From Clostridiaceae bacterium (GTDB lineage Bacteria; Bacillota; Clostridia; Oscillospirales; Acutalibacteraceae), in the NCBI GenBank assembly GCA_904501705.1, contig CAJGCA010000043.1:1-14727 (forward strand): DNA of 14,727 nucleotides, written 5' to 3'. This document shows positions 10,465 through 14,727 of the stretch, piece after piece. Position 1 is the stretch's first letter. Every line of letters begins with the position of its first letter. The position numbers were made by a program, and so were the translations under genes. The notes beneath the pieces were generated by a model, which saw nothing but the letters and a program-made list of their open reading frames with translations, searched no databases and was not told where the DNA came from.

Positions 10465-12627
10465 TCATATCAATCCCTTTTTCAGTCTCTGCAGATACTC
10501 GGCGTACGGGGGAGCGAGGCTCAGGTTATATCCTCCCGGCTCGAGGTGCACGTAGCTCTTTTCGTAGAACTCGTAGTATACCCCGTCCCGGTCGCGCACG
10601 ACGCCGGTTATCTCATCATCTCCATAATAAGGTATCATCTTCCCCGCATGCCCCGGGGGTATCTCCATCCCGTCCGCGAAGAACTCGAAGGCGTCCCCGT
10701 CCCTTACCTGCTCCTCGATGTAGGGCACAGCCTCGCGCTTGTTCACGCCCGAGACGGTTATGTTTATGTTCCCATCCTCCTCGACCATGTACCTTTTTGC
10801 GCCCAGGGACTTGAACCTGCTATAGGTGCCCTCGTACTCCCACACTCCCAGCTCCTTTCTCTTGCCGTCCGGGGTATACGCGGCTGACAGCTCAGGGTCG
10901 AGCTTATGATACTCGAGGCATTTCCTGATCTTCCTCTGGATATTCTCGTTGTGCTTCTGGATGTGCTCGAGGTGCCGCCTGTCGCGCCCGTTCATGACTT
11001 TGAGGCTGTCCGTATCGGAATACACGTAGTCGTCCCCAAAGTGGAAGATGCCCCGCCACAGGTTCTTCCGACAATAGGCCGTGATGAAGACGCCCCATGC
11101 ATAGTACGTGAAGCGGCTCTGGGAGTCGTTGTAGTCGTCCAGCGCCTCCACCTTCTCGGCCTCGGTCAGCTTCACTTCCAAAAGGCGCTCGGATCCCACC
11201 AGCTCCCCCCACTCGTTGCCCTCCAGATCGTAGGGGACGTGGGGGCGCAAGGGGTTCATGACCATCATACCATAAATGGAATTCAGGTTTTCCTTCGCGG
11301 TATGATATTCCTGCTCCATGCCCTCCACGCCCTTTAGGCGGGTCTTCTTCTGGAAATAGTCTATGGCGCTCTTTACGATGGGCTTAGGCAGATACCCCCG
11401 GCCCCACCTGATCAGGCCCGCGACCTCGAGACGGGAGCATGAATAGCACCGGATGACGATCTCCCAATCCACGTTGGTTATGGTAGTGGTGAGCTCATCG
11501 GCCCATACCACGCGCCCGTTGTCTATCTGCCTCTTTGCCTCCTTCGGTATGATGCAGTGGCTCTCACTCAGGTAATGGTCATAGCTTACCTTGGGCCTGA
11601 CGTCCCACATGGTGACCGTGAATACGCAGCAGTAGAGCCTAAGGCACTCCTGGAACTCCTTCATGCTCCCGGGGTGCCAGCGCTGCGGGGGAGTGACCGG
11701 GAAGTACTCCGAGCACATGACCGAGGGGTAAGCACTGGCAAAGTCGTAGGATGATACATCCTCCATCACATCCCCGGAATGGAAGGGGTTGGCGTGGGTA
11801 AACCCCCCGGCGAATGCGTTATGGAGGCTATCATATAGGAAGGGATCCAGCGTGAGGCCCTTCATGAGCTCCCCGTAGCGCAATTTGGAAAAATCCTGCC
11901 CTGCCCGCCTGGAGGGGTCGCGAAAGCACGCCCTCTGGACATCGCGCCTCACATACCCTGTCTTGGTGAGCGGGATGCGCGACAGCCCGCCCTCTATCTC
12001 GATCTGCTCGGATATATGGGCCGTGACCACGAGGCAATCATGCTCCAGATATTCCACCTCGGCAGCCGTGAGCCGGGTGAGCGGATGCCGTGGCACCTCG
12101 TAGTCTATCGTGCCCACCAGCTTCTTGATGTCGTGGGACGTCAGGTGCTCGCCTACCTTCTCGAGCCCGTACCCGGTCAGGATGTACGAGCAGCGAAATT
12201 CAAACCCGTCCTTCGTGAGGGCGTAGCAGACCTCTCGGGAGGACAGGGCGAATACGTTCTCCCACTCGAACCACTTCCTGAAAAATTGAAAGTCGTACGC
12301 AAGGTTATGCACCCAGATCAGGCACCGGTGCTCCGGGGATATGTGCCAGGCGTCCCGGATGACCCCGAGCGCATCCACCAGCTCGGGCCATGTCCGGCCC
12401 ATATAGCACGTATCCCCGATAGCAAGGCCCCACGCCCACATGACCGCGCACTTCTCCAGCTCCCCGCCTCGCGGCCTCTTGAAAGAGTATGTCTCGCAAT
12501 CGAAGCATAGGGGGATATCGATATATCTCCACGCCACCCGCTCCCCGCCCACGAAACGGGCCTTGGAGCTCTCGTGCACCCCGTCCAGGGATGGCAGCGT
12601 GTCCCGCAGTCTCTTTATATCTTCCAT
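10465..12627 (-). CDS. Protein-primed family B DNA polymerase
   Basis: This enzyme replicates the linear genome, starting on the terminal protein, with strand displacement and 3'-5' proofreading. Exonuclease motifs are FDCETYSF (Asp43, Glu45), HNLAYDFQFF (Asn108, Asp112) and YLEHD (Tyr193, Asp197). Polymerase motifs are YDFASAYPS (Asp295), KENLNSIYG (445-453), YSDTDS (536-541, catalytic Asp538 and Asp540) and KRY (611-613). All key residues are present. At 720 aa it is longer than phi29 polymerase (575 aa). Much of the excess lies before the first exonuclease motif, between motifs, and in a C-terminal extension. No clear SD precedes the ATG. The terminal protein stop lies two bases upstream, so translation is probably coupled. 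Confidence 0.97.
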   Translation of the reverse strand: MEDIKRLRDTLPSLDGVHESSKARFVGGERVAWRYIDIPLCFDCETYSFKRPRGGELEKCAVMWAWGLAIGDTCYMGRTWPELVDALGVIRDAWHISPEHRCLIWVHNLAYDFQFFRKWFEWENVFALSSREVCYALTKDGFEFRCSYILTGYGLEKVGEHLTSHDIKKLVGTIDYEVPRHPLTRLTAAEVEYLEHDCLVVTAHISEQIEIEGGLSRIPLTKTGYVRRDVQRACFRDPSRRAGQDFSKLRYGELMKGLTLDPFLYDSLHNAFAGGFTHANPFHSGDVMEDVSSYDFASAYPSVMCSEYFPVTPPQRWHPGSMKEFQECLRLYCCVFTVTMWDVRPKVSYDHYLSESHCIIPKEAKRQIDNGRVVWADELTTTITNVDWEIVIRCYSCSRLEVAGLIRWGRGYLPKPIVKSAIDYFQKKTRLKGVEGMEQEYHTAKENLNSIYGMMVMNPLRPHVPYDLEGNEWGELVGSERLLEVKLTEAEKVEALDDYNDSQSRFTYYAWGVFITAYCRKNLWRGIFHFGDDYVYSDTDSLKVMNGRDRRHLEHIQKHNENIQRKIRKCLEYHKLDPELSAAYTPDGKRKELGVWEYEGTYSRFKSLGAKRYMVEEDGNINITVSGVNKREAVPYIEEQVRDGDAFEFFADGMEIPPGHAGKMIPYYGDDEITGVVRDRDGVYYEFYEKSYVHLEPGGYNLSLAPPYAEYLQRLKKGLI

Positions 12628-12629
12628 GG

Positions 12630-13688
12630 TTACCAGTCATCATCATCTGAATAGTATGTGGAGAAACCGAGATCCCTGGCCTGTTCGCGGAAATTCTCGG
12701 CCTCGCGGTATATCTCGTCCAGCCGTCCCGCCACCAGGTCGCGGGCCTCCTCGAAGCTCATGCCGTCATGGGAGGCCCACTCGTCGTCTATCGCGTTGAA
12801 TAGCCTCATGCGCGGGTCGCTCACGGGGTCGGAGTCGGCGCGCTTCTTGAAACGCGGGTCGAATCTCGCGATGCTGTCGACCATGCGCCAGACCTCACCG
12901 GCCTCGGTGCCGACGCCGTACCGCCGATCATCGTTCGTCACGTCATAGTCGTGGATGGATCTGGCGCGGTTGCCTACTATCTCCCCCGTCACGGGATCGA
13001 TGAACCCGCCGCCCTTTTCCTCGTACGGGAGCCAGCCCCCGCCGTACTCCGGGTGCTCCCAGTACCTCTTTTCCTCGTTCCATGTCCAGCCGGGGAGCGG
13101 CTGCCATCCCGACCTCTGCTCCCCGGTCGTCTTGCCGAAACCGTGGATGTCCCCCCCGCCGAAAAGATCGGTGAAGGCCCCTCGCGCCTCCTCTGATGCG
13201 AAGTCGGGGGCGTTCTCCCCGGGGGCGGGGACGTCTATCCGCTCAGGCGGGAGCGGCGGGGCTCCTAATACCGGAGCAGCCCCCGATCCCTTGGGGCCCC
13301 CGGCGGGGGGGGTAGGTGGCTTTATGACCCCCCTCCTCACAGCCTCGACGGTGGCGTCGCGCTGGACTTTCTCCCACCCCGCCTTTGTGGAGGTGGGATC
13401 TCGGAAAAAGTTCTTCAGCCGGATGAACTCCGATTTCAGGCCCTCCAGCGTCTTCCCTTTGGAGGAAAAGCGCCCGCCCGAGCGGGCCACCTCATCCAGG
13501 GCCGGGGAGCTCTCCCCCCTTTTTGCAGCGCGGTCAAGCCTCTTGTTCATGGTGCTGGCCAATCTCCCCACGGCCTGACGCAGGGTCTTTTCCGTGACCC
13601 TGCCGATGTTGCGGGAGATTCCTGAGATGATCTCACCGGCAGACTTGCCCACGCCATACGGTTTCTCCTTCTTTCCCTTTTTCGTCAT
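12630..13688 (-). CDS. Probable terminal protein (replication primer)
   Basis: This 352-aa protein lies directly before the polymerase gene, the usual place for the terminal protein that primes replication and stays bound to the 5' ends. The N-terminal third is very basic (MTKKGKKEKPYG...; a helix containing RLASTMNKRLDRAAKR), fitting DNA and nucleoid binding. SSKGKTLEGLKSEFIRLKNFF followed by DPTST resembles segments seen in other Gram-positive phage terminal proteins. A Pro/Gly-rich hinge (about 122-165) leads to a Trp/Tyr-rich region and a helical C-terminal domain ending YYSDDDDW. The priming Ser, Thr or Tyr cannot be assigned from sequence alone. TTAGGAGG precedes the ATG, which overlaps the previous stop (TAATGA). 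Confidence 0.75.
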   Translation of the reverse strand: MTKKGKKEKPYGVGKSAGEIISGISRNIGRVTEKTLRQAVGRLASTMNKRLDRAAKRGESSPALDEVARSGGRFSSKGKTLEGLKSEFIRLKNFFRDPTSTKAGWEKVQRDATVEAVRRGVIKPPTPPAGGPKGSGAAPVLGAPPLPPERIDVPAPGENAPDFASEEARGAFTDLFGGGDIHGFGKTTGEQRSGWQPLPGWTWNEEKRYWEHPEYGGGWLPYEEKGGGFIDPVTGEIVGNRARSIHDYDVTNDDRRYGVGTEAGEVWRMVDSIARFDPRFKKRADSDPVSDPRMRLFNAIDDEWASHDGMSFEEARDLVAGRLDEIYREAENFREQARDLGFSTYYSDDDDW

Positions 13689-13897
13689 TATGATCCTCCT
13701 AAATACTGGATCACCATGTCCAGCGTGACCGGGAACCCCAGGACGATATAGGTATAAAGAAGACGGTTGCTCCCAACCGTCCCCTTTTCAAACCTGCATA
13801 TGTGCGCCCTGGTGACCCCGGCCTTCCTTGCTATGTGCGCCTGGGTGATGCCCAGGTTCTCGCGCCATTCCCTGCAAGCGGGGCCTATGTCATGCAT
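13688..13897 (-). CDS. XRE-family helix-turn-helix regulator
   Basis: This 69-aa protein consists almost entirely of a Cro/C1-type helix-turn-helix. ITQAHIARKAGVTRAHICRFEKG (about residues 17-39) has the spaced Gln-Ala/Ile-Ala-Gly-Val-Thr and Ile-Phe-Glu-Lys-Gly pattern of the family. GAAAGGAG upstream overlaps the end of the preceding gene. It lies in the leftward operon, whose promoter carries a 17-bp palindrome at its start site, so autoregulation is likely. Phi29 itself uses the unrelated p4 protein for its early/late switch, and this protein may take that role here. Binding is inferred. Confidence 0.9.
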   Translation of the reverse strand: MHDIGPACREWRENLGITQAHIARKAGVTRAHICRFEKGTVGSNRLLYTYIVLGFPVTLDMVIQYLGGS

Positions 13898-13900
13898 TTC

Positions 13901-14128
13901 TTAGCTCCTTTCCTTGCGCACCTCCCCATATAAGCTGGAGAGACGCTCCTTTAATACCTGTTTCCTGGTCTGGCTCGTGAGGGTGCCTTTCTCCCAAATC
14001 TCCGTCAGGATGTCCGTGGCCTCCCAGGTCTGCTCAGGAGTAAGATCTGAAAAATCCATCACTCCATAATCACGTTCCAGCTCGTCTAAATCCAATACTT
14101 TCATGCTGTCCGTCCCCGCATATGCCAT
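13901..14128 (-). CDS. Small acidic protein in the replication operon, unknown
   Basis: This 75-aa protein has its start at 14128 supported by GAGGTG seven bases upstream. A later Met (14104) lacks a site. The sequence is acidic and helical (LDLDELERDYGVMDF, LTPEQTWEATDILTEIWE) and then becomes basic. No family is recognised. Lying between the ssDNA-binding-like gene and the regulator, it is expressed early with the replication genes. Its 3' end supplies the SD of the XRE gene. Confidence 0.75.
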   Translation of the reverse strand: MAYAGTDSMKVLDLDELERDYGVMDFSDLTPEQTWEATDILTEIWEKGTLTSQTRKQVLKERLSSLYGEVRKERS

Positions 14129-14137
14129 CCCTGCACC

Positions 14138-14443
14138 TCACTCAAAGTCATCCAGGGAGTGGTCTTCGTAGGGCTCCCCCGGCTGGTAGTCGTTCACCCA
14201 CAGGTTATAGGTGATGTGCTCCACGCCGTCCGCGTCCTTGTACTTCTTTTCGGACAGGTTCGCGTCCTTGCGCTCGATGACGATGTTCACGGGAAACAGG
14301 GTCGGGAGCGGAACGCCCTCCGCAAAGTTGACGCGAGCGGGCACCTCCTCCCCGGTGCTCTTGCGGGTCAGGCGGGTCAGATAGATCTTGAAGGAACGCC
14401 CCTCGTTGGTCTTCTTGGTCTTTGCATAGATGGTAAGGTTCAT
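14138..14443 (-). CDS. Probable single-stranded DNA-binding protein (phi29 p5-like role)
   Basis: ATG at 14443 is chosen because GAGAGGAG precedes it by six bases. An in-frame ATG at 14467 has no site. The 101-aa protein is strand-rich in its first 75 residues (MNLTIYAKT, RSFKIYLTRLT, PARVNF, FPVNIVIERKDANLS, ITYNLWVNDY), fitting an OB-like fold. It ends in an acidic tail (EPYEDHSLDDFE), a feature shared with many SSBs. It is the first gene of the replication operon, where a strand-displacing phage needs abundant SSB. Phi29 p5 has 124 aa. No direct family match can be claimed. Confidence 0.6.
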   Translation of the reverse strand: MNLTIYAKTKKTNEGRSFKIYLTRLTRKSTGEEVPARVNFAEGVPLPTLFPVNIVIERKDANLSEKKYKDADGVEHITYNLWVNDYQPGEPYEDHSLDDFE

Positions 14444-14479
14444 AGTGTTCTCCTCTCTATAGAACATGATAAATGGTCA

Positions 14480-14496
14480 TGGTACAAAGTGTACCA
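14480..14496. promoter_or_regulatory. 17-bp palindromic operator at the leftward promoter start site
   Basis: TGGTACA and TGTACCA form a perfect inverted repeat around AAG. It covers about +1 to +17 of the leftward promoter, where a bound repressor would block initiation. The size and symmetry suit an XRE dimer, and an XRE gene lies in the same operon. Confidence 0.65.
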
Positions 14497-14503
14497 CGAC
14501 ATC

Positions 14504-14533
14504 ATTATATACCTTTTGATAGTTACTTGTCAA
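14504..14533 (-). promoter_or_regulatory. Strong leftward early promoter
   Basis: The -35 is a perfect TTGACA (minus strand, 14528-14533) and the -10 a perfect TATAAT (14504-14509), with an 18-bp spacer. Start is near 14497. The leader of about 55 nt contains the palindromic operator. It drives the SSB-like gene and the replication operon. Confidence 0.9.
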
Positions 14534-14569
14534 CACTTGTTGCACTTGTCCCGTTTATCCGCCACTTGT
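14525..14569 (-). repeat. Four ACAAGT direct repeats upstream of the leftward promoter
   Basis: ACAAGT (minus strand) occurs at 14525-14530, 14535-14540, 14544-14549 and 14564-14569. Three of these copies continue with G. They lie between the right ITR and the promoter, and the first overlaps the -35 box. They could be sites for an activator or replication protein. The left end has no such set. Confidence 0.6.
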
Positions 14570-14577
14570 CCACATTA

Positions 14578-14727
14578 TCCCCATTCGCCCCGCTTGCCCC
14601 GCTTGCCTCAGGGGGCGGGAGGCCACGCGCTGGCCCGCCTGGAAAGGATCAGAAACGTAGTGTAAAGAGAATCATGCAGGTCGTGTGTAGGTAATTATGT
14701 CCGTGTATCGGTAATTATGTCCGTGTA
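14578..14727. repeat. Right inverted terminal repeat (ITR)
   Basis: This is the reverse complement of 1-159, lacking one 9-bp unit (150 bp here). It carries the mirrored 20-bp-period terminal repeat and GC-rich hairpin, and forms the second replication origin. Confidence 0.95.

Noticed and set aside
1..14727. tRNA genes.
   Set aside because: No cloverleaf-like segment with T-loop and acceptor stem was seen on either strand.

Overview
The window appears to be the complete linear genome of a small phi29-like (protein-primed) podovirus. Inverted terminal repeats of about 150-159 bp close both ends. The gene set is diagnostic: a protein-primed family B DNA polymerase, a probable terminal protein, a gp16-type packaging ATPase, a gp10-type connector, a lower collar protein, a phi29-type major capsid protein and gp9-like tail knob proteins. 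Strong AGGAGG ribosome sites, TTGACA/TATAAT promoters and a head-fibre-type protein of a kind common in gut Bacillota phages suggest a Gram-positive, possibly gut clostridial host. That host call is inference. Base composition is GC-rich, yet ATA and AGG codons are frequent.

Layout. Positions 1-297 hold the left terminal repeat, one copy of a repeated hairpin element and an early promoter. Two small rightward genes follow, an acidic helical protein and a membrane protein, with a terminator between them. Positions 954-1309 are non-coding and dense in signals: a candidate promoter, a long nested hairpin that may be a structured RNA, a 20-codon gene remnant, the late promoter, and a leader able to mask the connector ribosome site. 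The rightward late operon runs from 1310 to 8663: connector, lower collar, 89-aa protein, major capsid, probable head fibre, gp9-like tail N-domain, large tail knob, small Arg-rich protein. The leftward operon runs from 14443 down to 8771: ssDNA-binding-like protein, 75-aa unknown, XRE regulator, terminal protein, DNA polymerase, packaging ATPase, 93-aa unknown, small Arg-rich protein. The two operons converge between 8624 and 8775, where each has a terminator lying inside the end of the opposing gene. The leftward operon starts from a near-consensus promoter with a palindromic operator at the start site, probably bound by the XRE protein.

The most striking content is a family of about 40-nt structured hairpins. 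There are seven copies at six loci, one nested inside another. All have a 9-bp outer stem, an invariant GATCC/A internal loop, a variable inner stem with compensatory changes, a 3-nt loop and a GAA tail. In the tail knob gene and the packaging ATPase gene the element sits exactly between the Shine-Dalgarno and the ATG, 48 and 87 nt apart. Removing the element restores an 8-nt spacing in both. The connector gene has a shorter, unrelated hairpin in the same position. This suggests a previously unrecognised translation-initiation module built from a small, apparently mobile hairpin. No endolysin, canonical holin or known pRNA homologue could be recognised.
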